Shown: positions 1 to 6,939, counted from the first letter of the stretch. The stretch: DNA of 18,632 bases from Hyphomicrobium_A sp943371625 (GCA_943371625.1 CALRVN010000019.1:1-18632), one strand, 5' to 3'. Made by a program: numbers and translations. The notes: a model not told the origin generated them from the letters alone.

Positions 1-777
1 CATCAGGTTCTTGTCGAACTGGGCCATCAGCGCCTCGAAGTACGGCTTGCCGCCGACCGTGCGCAGATACTCGGTCGAGAAGTTGGCGTGCATGCCCGAG
101 CCGTTCCAGTCCGTGTCGCCGAGCGGCTTGCAGTGGAACTCGATGTCGATGCCGTACTTTTCCGTCAGACGGAGAAGCAGGTAACGCGCCATCCACATCT
201 CGTCGGCTGCCTTCTTGGAGCCCTTGCCGAAGATCTGGAATTCCCACTGGCCCTTGGCCACCTCGGCGTTGATGCCTTCGTGGTTGATGCCGGCCGCTAA
301 GCAGAGGTCGAGATGCTCCTCGACGATCTCGCGGGCGATGTCGCCGACGTTCTTGTAGCCGACGCCCGTGTAGTAGGGACCCTGCGGCGCCGGATAGCCG
401 GCCTCGGGGAAGCCGAGCGGGCGGCCGTCCTTGTAGAAGAAGTACTCCTGCTCGAAGCCGAACCAGGCGCCCGAGTCGTCGAGGATGGTGGCGCGCTTGT
501 TGGAAGCATGCGGCGTGACGCCGTCGGGCATCATGACTTCGCACATGACGAGAGCGCCGTTGGTGCGCGCCGGGTCGGGAAACACGGCGACCGGCTTCAG
601 CACGCAATCAGAGTTGTGACCCTCGGCCTGCTGCGTGGAGCTGCCATCGAAGCCCCACAGCGGCAGTTCCTCAAGGCTCGGGAAGGCGCTGTATTCTTTG
701 ATCTGCGTCTTGCCGCGCAGATTCGGCACCGGGGTGTAACCGTCGAGCCAAATGTACTCGAGCTTGTACTTCGTCAT
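1..777 (-). CDS. glnII: Glutamine synthetase type II (GSII), 3' end cut by window
   Basis: Glutamine synthetase of the eukaryote-like GSII type: ATP + glutamate + ammonium to glutamine, in the cytosol. The first 259 residues are present and the gene runs off the left edge. Seen: N-terminus MTKYKLEYIWLDG; the beta-grasp motif LWGFDGSSTQQAEGH; ASNKRATILDD; the catalytic-domain motif FGFEQEYFFY; NHEGINAEVAKGQWEFQ; and DTDWNGSGMHANFSTEY (ATP/ammonium site region). GSII proteins are about 330-350 residues, so roughly a quarter is missing. The ATG at 777 is preceded on the minus strand by TTAGGAGAGACTGAGC, a clear ribosome site. The gene is divergent from gstI, as in Rhizobium, where NtrC activates glnII under nitrogen limitation. 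That regulation is inferred here from the family. GSII is typical of Rhizobiales and is normally a second enzyme beside GlnA. Confidence 0.97.
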   Translation of the reverse strand, partial: MTKYKLEYIWLDGYTPVPNLRGKTQIKEYSAFPSLEELPLWGFDGSSTQQAEGHNSDCVLKPVAVFPDPARTNGALVMCEVMMPDGVTPHASNKRATILDDSGAWFGFEQEYFFYKDGRPLGFPEAGYPAPQGPYYTGVGYKNVGDIAREIVEEHLDLCLAAGINHEGINAEVAKGQWEFQIFGKGSKKAADEMWMARYLLLRLTEKYGIDIEFHCKPLGDTDWNGSGMHANFSTEYLRTVGGKPYFEALMAQFDKNLM

Positions 778-1071
778 GCTCAGTCTCTCCTAAATGACGA
801 CGCGATGGCGGGTCGATCCTGTGTGCTCGGGCGAGGACATCAGCCTCGGTGGCGAGCGCGGGTTTTGGTGCATTGCGAAAGGAGGTCGCGGGACCCGCAT
901 GACGACGAGGATCGCTCGAACCCGATCCCGAACCACGTCACCGACCAAACCGACCTCCCCGCGCGTTAAAGGCGAACCTCGTCCGGTGATGGCCGCGCTG
1001 AGCGCGGAACCGGTGGCGGCTTTGCGGGTTCACCTTGGCCGCGATGCTAGCGAAAGATGCAAATTCTGGCG

Positions 1072-1088
1072 TGCCCATAATGTGGGCA
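1072..1088. promoter_or_regulatory. Perfect dyad, candidate NtrC-like operator
   Basis: TGCCCA-TAATG-TGGGCA, a perfect 6-5-6 inverted repeat of 17 bp, lies 127 bp before the gstI start and 295 bp before the glnII start. Its length and TGC...GCA ends resemble NtrC sites, but the core differs from the TGCACCA/TGGTGCA half-sites. Which protein binds it is inference. Confidence 0.4.
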
Positions 1089-1104
1089 ATTGCTGCACTT
1101 TATT

Positions 1105-1118
1105 TAGGCATGGGCCTA
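1105..1118. promoter_or_regulatory. Second inverted repeat in glnII-gstI region
   Basis: TAGGC-ATGG-GCCTA, a perfect 5-4-5 inverted repeat, lies 16 bp downstream of the larger dyad. It may be an operator half of the same control region or a chance palindrome. Confidence 0.25.
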
Positions 1119-1214
1119 GTTTGGGTTCGGAAGGACTCGCACATCGTGACATGATCCTTTTCCAGCGTAACCGCGCTGTAGAGGAGCACGACAAACGAGG
1201 AAGAGAGATTAGAG

Positions 1215-1406
1215 ATGAACACTCAGCCGCAACGCCCCACGGCGAAGATCTACGCCTTCCCTGTGGGTGGTCGCCCCCCGACCAACCGTCAGCGTAGCGC
1301 CATGACGAATGCTTACCTCCCCCAAAGCGCTGAAGGCGCACCGAAGATCGTGTGCGGAAGCGGCTGGTACCACGAGGCCGCGGTTGACGAGACCTGGGAG
1401 CGCTAA
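1215..1406 (+). CDS. gstI: GstI-type glutamine synthetase II inhibitor (DUF2735)
   Basis: A 63-residue protein of the DUF2735/GstI family. In Rhizobium leguminosarum the small GstI protein lowers GlnII production at the translational level, and its gene is divergent from glnII. Here the same size and arrangement are seen. The family signature AKIYAFPVGGRP is at residues 10-21, and the C-terminal part KIVCGSGWYHEAAV is at about 44-57. The ATG at 1215 follows GAGGAAGAGAGATTAGAG, a purine-rich ribosome site. There is no signal peptide or membrane segment. The control region to its left would let one regulator switch gstI and glnII in opposite senses; that is inferred from the Rhizobium system. 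The gene converges on the glutaminase gene, with 38 bp between the stop codons. Confidence 0.85.
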   Translation: MNTQPQRPTAKIYAFPVGGRPPTNRQRSAMTNAYLPQSAEGAPKIVCGSGWYHEAAVDETWER

Positions 1407-1444
1407 GCGCTGACCACTGTCCGCGCGTGGCGCCGATCCGGGCG

Positions 1445-2374
1445 TCACGCTCCGAAGATCGACCACTCCATTCGCTTGCTCAAACGCTCGAGCGCCAAAG
1501 CGCCGAGCTGGGAATTGCCGGAAACATCAAGGCCCGGCGACCAGACCGCGATCGACGCCTTTCCGGGAGCGATGGCGAGAATCCCGCCGCCCACTCCGCT
1601 CTTGCCCGGGAGGCCGACGCGATAGGCGAACTCCCCCGATCCATCATAGTGGCCGCAGGTAAGCATCAACGCGTTGATGCGACGCGCGCGCTCGGCCGTC
1701 ACGACGGGCGAAATGGTCTCTGGATTATTGTCGAAGTGCGCGAGGTAGCGCCCGGCCAGCGCAAGCTGCCGGCACGACATGGCGATGGCGCACTGGTGGA
1801 AATAGACGCCGAGCACGAAGTCGACCGGGTTATCGATGACGCCGAACGACTTCATGTAGTTGGCCAGCGCGGCATTCCGGTAGCCGGTGCGCAGTTCCGA
1901 CGCGGCGACGGTGTGGTCGATGTAGATGCTGTCGTCGGCGGCGAGAAACTGCATGAAGCGGAGGATCTCGCCGAGCGCCTCGCGCGGCTGATGGCCGGCT
2001 ATGATGGCGTCGGTGACCGCGAGAGCGCCGGCATTGATGAACGGGTTGCGCGGAATGCCCTTCTCGAATTCGAGCTGAACGATCGAGTTGAAGCGGCTAC
2101 CCGAGGGTTCGCGGCCGACGCGGTTCCATAACCGGTCGCCGATCTTCCCCAGCGCCAGTGTGAGAGTGAAGACCTTCGATACGCTCTGGATCGAGAACGG
2201 CACCTCGGCGTCGCCGCCAGTGAAGACGTCGCCTTGCTCATCGACGACGACCAGTGCAAACTGCTTGGGGTCTACGCGCGCCAACTCGGGGATGTAGGTC
2301 GCGACATCACCCCGACGCGGCATAGCCCGCATCTCGTCGGTGATCTCGTCGACGACAGCTTGCAGTTTGGACAC
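1445..2374 (-). CDS. glsA: Glutaminase (serine-dependent beta-lactamase fold)
   Basis: Glutaminase: L-glutamine + water to glutamate + ammonium, cytosolic. With the GTG start at 2374 the protein is 309 residues, close to the usual 305-310. Seen: ADYIPELARV-like ATYIPELARV near residue 26; SIQSVSKVFT at 61-70, giving the Ser64-x-x-Lys67 catalytic pair of this family; GREPSGSRFNS; GIPRNPFINAGAL; and GLPGKSGVGGGILA (the KSG-like element). The frame stays open upstream to a TTG at 2431, but that adds a sequence unlike the family N-terminus. No start has a strong ribosome site, so the start is uncertain by up to 19 codons. The enzyme does the reverse of the neighbouring glnII step. It is divergent from lpxD across about 240 bp. 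Confidence 0.93.
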   Translation of the reverse strand: MSKLQAVVDEITDEMRAMPRRGDVATYIPELARVDPKQFALVVVDEQGDVFTGGDAEVPFSIQSVSKVFTLTLALGKIGDRLWNRVGREPSGSRFNSIVQLEFEKGIPRNPFINAGALAVTDAIIAGHQPREALGEILRFMQFLAADDSIYIDHTVAASELRTGYRNAALANYMKSFGVIDNPVDFVLGVYFHQCAIAMSCRQLALAGRYLAHFDNNPETISPVVTAERARRINALMLTCGHYDGSGEFAYRVGLPGKSGVGGGILAIAPGKASIAVWSPGLDVSGNSQLGALALERLSKRMEWSIFGA

Positions 2375-2616
2375 GGCGCGGTTCCGGATATCAGCCCCGC
2401 CACACCTCACACGGATGCAGCGGCCGCACAATGGTCGAGCCGGCGGGGCATTGGAAGGCCGCGACTAGCCGCAGTAGCGCCGTTTACCCTGCGGCTCGGT
2501 GGCCATGCATCTAAACTCGATGATGCGGTGCGAAGGCCGATGGCCTATGGTACGGGAAGCCGGAGCGCGTACCGCTCCCGCCGATCCCAGTCCCGTAGCG
2601 TTTGAAGGTGAGTTGA

Positions 2617-3636
2617 ATGGCTGACGCCCGTTTTTTCCATCGCGCCGGCCCATTCACGTTGTCCGACATCGCTGCGGTGGTCGGCGCGGAGCCGCTAGCG
2701 GCGGACGATACGAGCATCCCCATTCGTGACCTCGCGCCGCTAGAATCCGCAGGCCCCGAAGACATCAGCGTCTTTTCCGATCCGCGCTATGTGCAGCTGT
2801 TGGCGCCGACGCGCGCCGGCGCGATCATCATCAGCCGCAAGCTGGCGCATCACGCCCCGCCGTCGAGCCGCCTCATCTACGTTGGCGATCCGCGCCGTGC
2901 CTACGCGCAGGTCGGGCGGCTGTTCTATCCGCCGAAGGTGCCGGAATCCGGTGTGCACGCGACTGCCAACGTGCACCCGAGCGCGTGCATCGGATTGGGC
3001 ACGCAGATTGATGCCGGCGCCGTCATCGGGCGCGACGCCGACATCGGCGAGCGCTGCCATATAGGTCCCAATGTCGTCATCGGCGACGGCGTGCTGATCG
3101 GCAACGACTGCCGCATCGGCGCCAACTGCAGCATCAGTCACGCGCTCATCGGTCATCGCGTCGAAATCGAGACTTGCGTCACGATCGGCTCGCAGGGGTT
3201 CGGCTTCGTGCCGGGGCCTGCGGGCCTCGAACGCATGCTGCAGCTGGGCCGCGTCGTGATCGAGGAAGGCGTGCGCATCGGCGCCAACTGCGCCATCGAT
3301 CGCGGTGCCACCGAGGACACCGTCATCGGCACCGGTTGCGTCCTCGATAACCTCGTGCACATCGCACACAACGTGCGCCTCGGGCGGCATTGCGTGATCT
3401 GCGCGCAGGTCGGCATCGCCGGCAGCACCATCGTCGGCGACGGCGTGATGATGGGCGGCCAGACGGGCGTCGCCGATCACCTCAACATCGGCAGCGGCGC
3501 GCAGATCGCGGCGAAGAGCGGCGTGATGCGGAACGTTCCCGCGAAAGCCGTAGTCGGAGGATTTCCGGCCATGCCTATCAAGGATTGGCATCGGCAGACG
3601 GTCGGCATCGCGCGTCTGTCGAAGAAGGTCGAATAG
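2617..3636 (+). CDS. lpxD: UDP-3-O-acylglucosamine N-acyltransferase LpxD
   Basis: Third step of lipid A synthesis: transfers a 3-hydroxyacyl chain from acyl-carrier protein to the 2-amino group of UDP-3-O-acylglucosamine, at the cytosolic membrane face. The protein is 339 residues, the normal length. The N-terminal uridine-binding domain spans about residues 1-100. A left-handed beta-helix of hexapeptide repeats follows (for example VIGRDADIGERCHIGPNVVI from about 131). HIAHNVRLG carries His251, equivalent by position to the catalytic histidine of E. coli LpxD. The helical tail begins near PIKDWHRQTV. The ATG is preceded by GAAGGTGAGTTGA. The usual neighbours (bamA, fabZ, lpxA, lpxB) are absent, so this may be a second, dispersed copy. 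After the stop, GCGGTTT-G-AAACCGC (3656-3670) is a possible hairpin without a T-run. Confidence 0.95.
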   Translation: MADARFFHRAGPFTLSDIAAVVGAEPLAADDTSIPIRDLAPLESAGPEDISVFSDPRYVQLLAPTRAGAIIISRKLAHHAPPSSRLIYVGDPRRAYAQVGRLFYPPKVPESGVHATANVHPSACIGLGTQIDAGAVIGRDADIGERCHIGPNVVIGDGVLIGNDCRIGANCSISHALIGHRVEIETCVTIGSQGFGFVPGPAGLERMLQLGRVVIEEGVRIGANCAIDRGATEDTVIGTGCVLDNLVHIAHNVRLGRHCVICAQVGIAGSTIVGDGVMMGGQTGVADHLNIGSGAQIAAKSGVMRNVPAKAVVGGFPAMPIKDWHRQTVGIARLSKKVE

Positions 3637-3717
3637 CGCTATCGCTGCAGCGGCCGCGGTTTGAAACCGCTGGCTTCGATTCCTAGATACCTCGATAAGC
3701 TGCTAGCGAGGCGCGCG

Positions 3718-4098
3718 ATGGCAACGAAGCCCATTCTGGTCCCCGGCCCCGATCATCCAATCACGATCGCGCCAGAGCCCGGCCGCATCATCGTCAAGGT
3801 TGCCGGGCGAACGCTCGCCGATACGCGCTCGGCGCTGGTGCTGCGCGAGGCGAGCTATCCGTCGGTCTATTACATCCCGCGCGCGGACATCGACATGAGC
3901 CTGCTGACGCGCACCAAGCACGTCACGTACTGCCCCTATAAGGGGAAGGCGAGCTACTACAGCGTACCCTCGGGTGGGGAACGTTCGCTCAATGCGGTGT
4001 GGAGCTACGAGGAGCCCTACGAGCCGGTGAGACGGATCAAGGAGCACATCGCCTTCTATCCCGATCGCGTCGATTCCATCGAGCGTCTCGAAAAGTAG
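3718..4098 (+). CDS. DUF427 family protein
   Basis: A 126-residue cytosolic protein of the DUF427 family (small all-beta fold, no established reaction). Family-like segments seen: IIVKVAGRTLADTRSALVLRE near residues 24-43, YPSVYYIPRADIDMSLL (47-63) and THVTYCPYKGKASYYSV-like HVTYCPYKGKASYYSV (68-83), followed by the acidic-aromatic AVWSYEEPYEPVRRIKEHIAFYP. The ATG at 3718 has GCGAGG about 6 nt upstream. The frame extends upstream to a TTG at 3661, but that stretch lacks a ribosome site and family similarity. The gene lies 81 bp after lpxD on the same strand and converges on the SnoaL-like gene with 29 bp between stops. No function can be assigned. Confidence 0.88.
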   Translation: MATKPILVPGPDHPITIAPEPGRIIVKVAGRTLADTRSALVLREASYPSVYYIPRADIDMSLLTRTKHVTYCPYKGKASYYSVPSGGERSLNAVWSYEEPYEPVRRIKEHIAFYPDRVDSIERLEK

Positions 4099-4127
4099 CC
4101 CTGTCCGATCGGGCACGCCCCCCCGGT

Positions 4128-4502
4128 CTAGGTGGCATCCTCAATGTCGAAGCAGGCCACCTTCCCGTCGCGAAAACGAAAAACGTGTCCCACTGTCTTG
4201 TCCGTGAGACCGTGCGTCTGTGCCTGGAGCGGCTTGCCTTCGAGATCGCGCACCGACTGCCGGACCTCCGCGATGATCGCGCCGTCTGCAGCGCGACGGA
4301 AGCTCACGGCCTCGACGTGTGGATTTACAACGCCCCACTGGCGCGTCCAGTACGCGCGCAATGCATCGTGTCCTTGAACATGACCACCATCCATGCCGTT
4401 GGCCCACACCACGTCATCGGCGAGTTCGGCAAGCACGCCTTCGATGTCTCTTGCATTGAAGAGATCGTAGATACGCCTGAGGAGTGCGACTTCGCCGTCC
4501 AT
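4128..4502 (-). CDS. SnoaL-like / NTF2-fold protein
   Basis: A 124-residue nuclear-transport-factor-2-like (SnoaL-type) protein, a cone-shaped fold used by many small isomerases, hydrolases and ligand binders. Seen: a start helix MDGEVALLRRIYDLFNARDIEGVLAEL typical of the family, VVWANG, GHDALRAYWTRQW (44-56), and a C-terminal beta hairpin VGHVFRFRDGKVACFDIED. The substrate cannot be told from sequence. The ATG at 4502 follows GCGGAGGCAACGA, a strong ribosome site, and overrides a longer open frame to 4592. The gene is divergent from a MarR-family regulator, with 113 bp between starts and a palindromic operator candidate in between. This suggests the regulator controls this gene and itself (inference). 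Confidence 0.87.
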   Translation of the reverse strand: MDGEVALLRRIYDLFNARDIEGVLAELADDVVWANGMDGGHVQGHDALRAYWTRQWGVVNPHVEAVSFRRAADGAIIAEVRQSVRDLEGKPLQAQTHGLTDKTVGHVFRFRDGKVACFDIEDAT

Positions 4503-4546
4503 TCGTTGCCTCCGCGAGATGGTGACCGCCTTGCGGCCCCACCGGT

Positions 4547-4577
4547 GTGCATTTATATATGCACGTATGCATCTGCA
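4547..4577. promoter_or_regulatory. Candidate MarR operator (GTGCAT-N6-ATGCAC)
   Basis: GTGCAT-TTATAT-ATGCAC (4547-4564) is a perfect 6-6-6 inverted repeat. It is followed by two more TGCA cores at 4568 and 4574, making four TGCA in 30 bp. It is the most AT-rich spot in the divergent spacer between the SnoaL-like gene (start 4502) and the MarR gene (start 4616). MarR proteins bind such palindromes as dimers and often repress divergent promoters. Confidence 0.6.
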
Positions 4578-4615
4578 TGACGGCGGACGCAAGGGGGCCG
4601 AAGGAGGTGAATGCG

Positions 4616-5122
4616 ATGGACCTGGATGTGCTCTCGACGCCGGGGCATCTCATCAGTCTCGCTGCGCGCGGATTTGCCCGTCTCAGCGAAGCCCGCCTCA
4701 AGCCGCTCGGCTTCGGGGTCGGGCATCTGCCGGTGTTGGTCGCGCTTCGGGATGGCCGGGCAAGCACGCAACGGGATCTCGCCCGCTTCGCCAGAGTCGA
4801 GCAACCGCCTATGGCACAGATGCTCGCCCGCATGGAACGCGACGGACTGATCGAGCGTGCACCGGACCCGAGCGATGGGCGCAGCAGCCGCATCACGCTG
4901 ACCCGGCTCGCGAAGGCACGCATGCCCAAGGCGGTTGCCACGCTGCTGCGGGGAAACCGCGAAGTCTTGGCGGGCTTCACGGACGAGGAAGTTGAACACC
5001 TCGTGTCCCTGCTGACCCGCCTGATCACAAGCCTGGATCAAATCGCGGGCGCCGAGATGCCGCGTGGTCAGGCAGCCTCAACTGTCAGACCTGCGCGAGG
5101 GCCTGATCGAGGTCGGCGATGA
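4616..5122 (+). CDS. MarR-family transcriptional regulator
   Basis: A 168-residue winged-helix DNA-binding protein of the MarR family, which normally acts as a dimeric repressor released by a small ligand. The dimerisation helix is at about 10-32. The winged-helix domain follows: STQRDLARFARVEQPPMAQMLARMERDGLIER from about 50-81, then the wing APDPSDGRSSRITLT (82-96), where DGRSSR is the conserved wing signature. The C-terminal helices include EEVEHLVSLLTRLITSLDQI. The ATG at 4616 sits 8 nt after a perfect AAGGAGGTGA, so the longer open frame back to 4547 is not used. The last 38 bp overlap the 3' end of metY on the other strand. The probable target is the divergent SnoaL-like gene. The inducing ligand is unknown. 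Confidence 0.93.
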   Translation: MDLDVLSTPGHLISLAARGFARLSEARLKPLGFGVGHLPVLVALRDGRASTQRDLARFARVEQPPMAQMLARMERDGLIERAPDPSDGRSSRITLTRLAKARMPKAVATLLRGNREVLAGFTDEEVEHLVSLLTRLITSLDQIAGAEMPRGQAASTVRPARGPDRGRR

Positions 5123-6374
5123 TGTCGGCCTTGTCCTCGATGCCGATCGACAGACGCACGACGTCGGGACCGGCGCCGGCCAAGGTTCGCTGCTCGTCTG
5201 TGAGCTGACGGTGCGTCGTCGAGGCGGGGTGAATGACGAGGCTGCGCGTGTCGCCGATGTTGGCAAGCAAGCTGAATAGCTTCAGCCCCGAAACGAACTT
5301 CACGCCGTCCTCATATCCGCCCTTCAAACCGAAGGTGAATACGGCACCGGCGCCCTTCGGCACGATCTTCTTAGCGAGGGCGTGATACTTGTTTGACGGT
5401 AGCCCAGCGTAGTTGACCCACGCGATCTTGGGGTGCTTCTCGAGCCAGGTGGCGACGGCGAGCGCGTTCTCGCAATGGCGGGCCATGCGCAACGGCAACG
5501 TCTCGGATCCGGTCAGCAAGAGGAAGGCGTTGAAGGGCGAGATGGCGGGGCCAAGGTCACGCAGGCCCATGACGCGCGCAGCGATGGCGAAGGCGAAATC
5601 CCCGAACGTCTCGGCGATCGTCAAGCCATTGTAGGAAGCGTTCGGCTCGACAAGCGTCTTGTAGCGATGCTTAGCGCCGAGCCAATCGAACGTGCCGGCG
5701 TCGACGAGCACGCCGCCGATGGAGTTGCCGTGTCCGCCGATGAACTTGGTCAGCGAGTGCACGATGATGTCGGCGCCGAAGTCCTTCGGCCGGCAGAGGT
5801 ATGGCGTCGCTAACGTGTTGTCGACGATGAGCGGCACGCCGGCCTTCTTGGCGATGGCGGCGATGGCCGGAATGTCGACGACGATGCCGCCGGGGTTGGC
5901 AATCGATTCAACGAAGATGGCGCGCGTCTTCGGCGTCAGCGCCTTCTCGAAAGTCGCGGGATCGGTCGAGTCCGCCCACACCACGTTCCAGTTGAACTTC
6001 TTGAAGGAGTGATTGAACTGGTTGACCGAGCCGCCGTACAGCTGGCGTCCGGCGATGAACTCGTCACCGGCCTCCAACAGCGTGTGGAAGGCGAGGAATT
6101 GGGCCGCATGTCCCGATGCCACGGCGAGCGCCGCGGTGCCGCCTTCGAGTGCAGCGATGCGCCCTTCGAGCACGGCCTGTGTCGGGTTGGTGATGCGGGT
6201 GTAGATGTTGCCGAAGGCTTCGAGGCCGAACAACGCTGCGGCGTGGTCGACATCGTTGAAGACGAACGAAGTCGTCTGATAGATCGGCGTCGCGCGCGCG
6301 CCAGTCGCAGCGTCGGGAGCGGCGCCCGCATGGACAGCGAGGGTGTCGAATTTTGGCGCTGGAGTCTCTGCCAT
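5085..6374 (-). CDS. metY: O-acetylhomoserine sulfhydrylase
   Basis: PLP-dependent enzyme of the Cys/Met-metabolism (gamma-family) group: O-acetylhomoserine + sulfide (or methanethiol) to homocysteine (or methionine) + acetate, in the cytosol. The protein is 429 residues, the normal length for MetY. Seen: FDTLAVHAGAAPD; PIYQTTSFVFND; the substrate/phosphate loop YTRITNPTQAVLE (58-70); LYGGSVNQF; IVDNTLATPYL; and HSLTKFIGGHG, in which Lys210 is the expected PLP lysine. The C-terminal region has SLVIHPASTTH. MetY is favoured over O-succinylhomoserine MetZ by length and by the LFGLEAFGNIYTRITNPT segment; the acyl preference is inferred. The ATG at 6374 follows GGGAGAGACCG. I looked for a SAM-II riboswitch in the leader and did not recognise one. 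Confidence 0.95.
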   Translation of the reverse strand: MAETPAPKFDTLAVHAGAAPDAATGARATPIYQTTSFVFNDVDHAAALFGLEAFGNIYTRITNPTQAVLEGRIAALEGGTAALAVASGHAAQFLAFHTLLEAGDEFIAGRQLYGGSVNQFNHSFKKFNWNVVWADSTDPATFEKALTPKTRAIFVESIANPGGIVVDIPAIAAIAKKAGVPLIVDNTLATPYLCRPKDFGADIIVHSLTKFIGGHGNSIGGVLVDAGTFDWLGAKHRYKTLVEPNASYNGLTIAETFGDFAFAIAARVMGLRDLGPAISPFNAFLLLTGSETLPLRMARHCENALAVATWLEKHPKIAWVNYAGLPSNKYHALAKKIVPKGAGAVFTFGLKGGYEDGVKFVSGLKLFSLLANIGDTRSLVIHPASTTHRQLTDEQRTLAGAGPDVVRLSIGIEDKADIIADLDQALAQV

Positions 6375-6504
6375 CGGTCTCTCCCATGATGCCGCGCACG
6401 CGCAGGTCGCGGTCTAGGGAGGCGATGACGCTGTTCAAGTCAACGGCAAAGCCAGGGGTTGCCGCTGCAGCCAGGCAATTGGATCGTCATCGTTTGCAGC
6501 TCGT

Positions 6505-6530
6505 CCGTTCTCGTGCCCGCGCGAGAACGG
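6505..6530. promoter_or_regulatory. Strong inverted repeat upstream of metY
   Basis: CCGTTCTCG (6505-6513) and CGAGAACGG (6522-6530) form a perfect 9-bp inverted repeat around 8 bases. It lies 131-156 bp upstream of metY and about 110 bp beyond the stop of the small cysteine gene. It may be a terminator-like hairpin for that gene or an operator for metY. It has no T-run. Confidence 0.4.
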
Positions 6531-6603
6531 TTGCAGCTATAGGCAGTACGGACCGGCCATCGCGCAGTCGAGCCCGCCTCATGGGCGCCGAGCCGCCGTG
6601 GAT

Positions 6604-6651
6604 GCTAAGCCTTGGCAGCTAAGCGTTGAGCCCGGGCCGCTAAGCCTTGGC
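6604..6651. repeat. Three short direct repeats, GCTAAGCCTTGGC type
   Basis: GCTAAGCCTTGGC occurs at 6604-6616 and 6639-6651, with a partial copy GCTAAGCGTTG at 6618-6628. The last copy contains the stop codon and final codons of the small cysteine gene. This looks like local duplication of the gene's 3' end. Confidence 0.6.
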
Positions 6652-6846
6652 GTAACGTCCGGAGCGACCGCAGCTGAATTTGCGGATCTGCCATTCGGGA
6701 TTGCCGATGGTCCATTTGGCCAGCTCGGCCTGGCCGTACATCATGCATTGCTGCGGGGTCACGGACTCCGCGGCAAACTGCAAGTGCACGTCCTTACACC
6801 GGTTCGGGACTTGGATGGAGCAGACCATAGCGACGACTTCAATCAT
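6640..6846 (-). CDS. Small conserved-looking four-cysteine protein
   Basis: A 68-residue protein starting MIEVVAMVCSIQVPNRCKDV. Its body includes LQFAAESVTPQQCMMYGQAELAKW and ends in WQIRKFSCGRSGRYAKA. Four cysteines (9, 17, 34 and one near 59) are spread along the chain. There is no signal peptide or membrane helix, so disulfides are unlikely unless it is exported, and metal binding is possible (inference). The pattern CKDV...VTPxQCMM...W...C is one I recall from short hypothetical proteins in Hyphomicrobiales, without known function. The start at 6846 follows CTTGGGGTGTCAC. The open frame runs upstream to 7041, but that part looks non-coding. The stop codon lies inside a direct repeat. Confidence 0.75.
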   Translation of the reverse strand: MIEVVAMVCSIQVPNRCKDVHLQFAAESVTPQQCMMYGQAELAKWTIGNPEWQIRKFSCGRSGRYAKA

Positions 6847-6939
6847 GTGACACCCCAAGGTTCCTGCCGAATTCGCCCTCGTGAGAGAGCCGGATCCGCC
6901 TTGGTCGCGTCCTCGTCGCTTCTTGGTTTTGTTGATTAA

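Larger units (their letters stand above)
778..1214. promoter_or_regulatory. glnII-gstI divergent control region
   Basis: A 437-bp gene-free stretch between the divergent starts of glnII and gstI. It contains two perfect inverted repeats near its centre (1072-1088 and 1105-1118) and the self-complementary octamer GCAATTGC at 1087-1094. No sigma-54 promoter with the strict GG-N10-GC spacing and a good flanking match was found on either strand. The best plus-strand candidate (1012-1025, GG at 1012-1013, TTTGC at 1021-1025) matches only weakly. A strong AAAGGAGGT at 878-886 precedes an ATG at 899, but the reading frame that follows does not look coding. Confidence 0.6.

Noticed and set aside
1010..1028. 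Sigma-54-like promoter toward gstI
   Set aside because: Spacing GG-N10-GC is right but the flanking bases match poorly; not better than chance.
1065..1092. Minus-strand GGGCACG...TTGCA as a glnII sigma-54 promoter
   Set aside because: The spacing between GG and GC is 13, not 10.
899..1297. Plus-strand frame after AAAGGAGGT at 878-886
   Set aside because: The spacing to ATG 899 is long, the translation is Arg/Thr-rich without family features, and it overlaps gstI in another frame.
6375..6480. SAM-II riboswitch before metY
   Set aside because: The conserved SAM-II sequence elements were not recognised in the leader.
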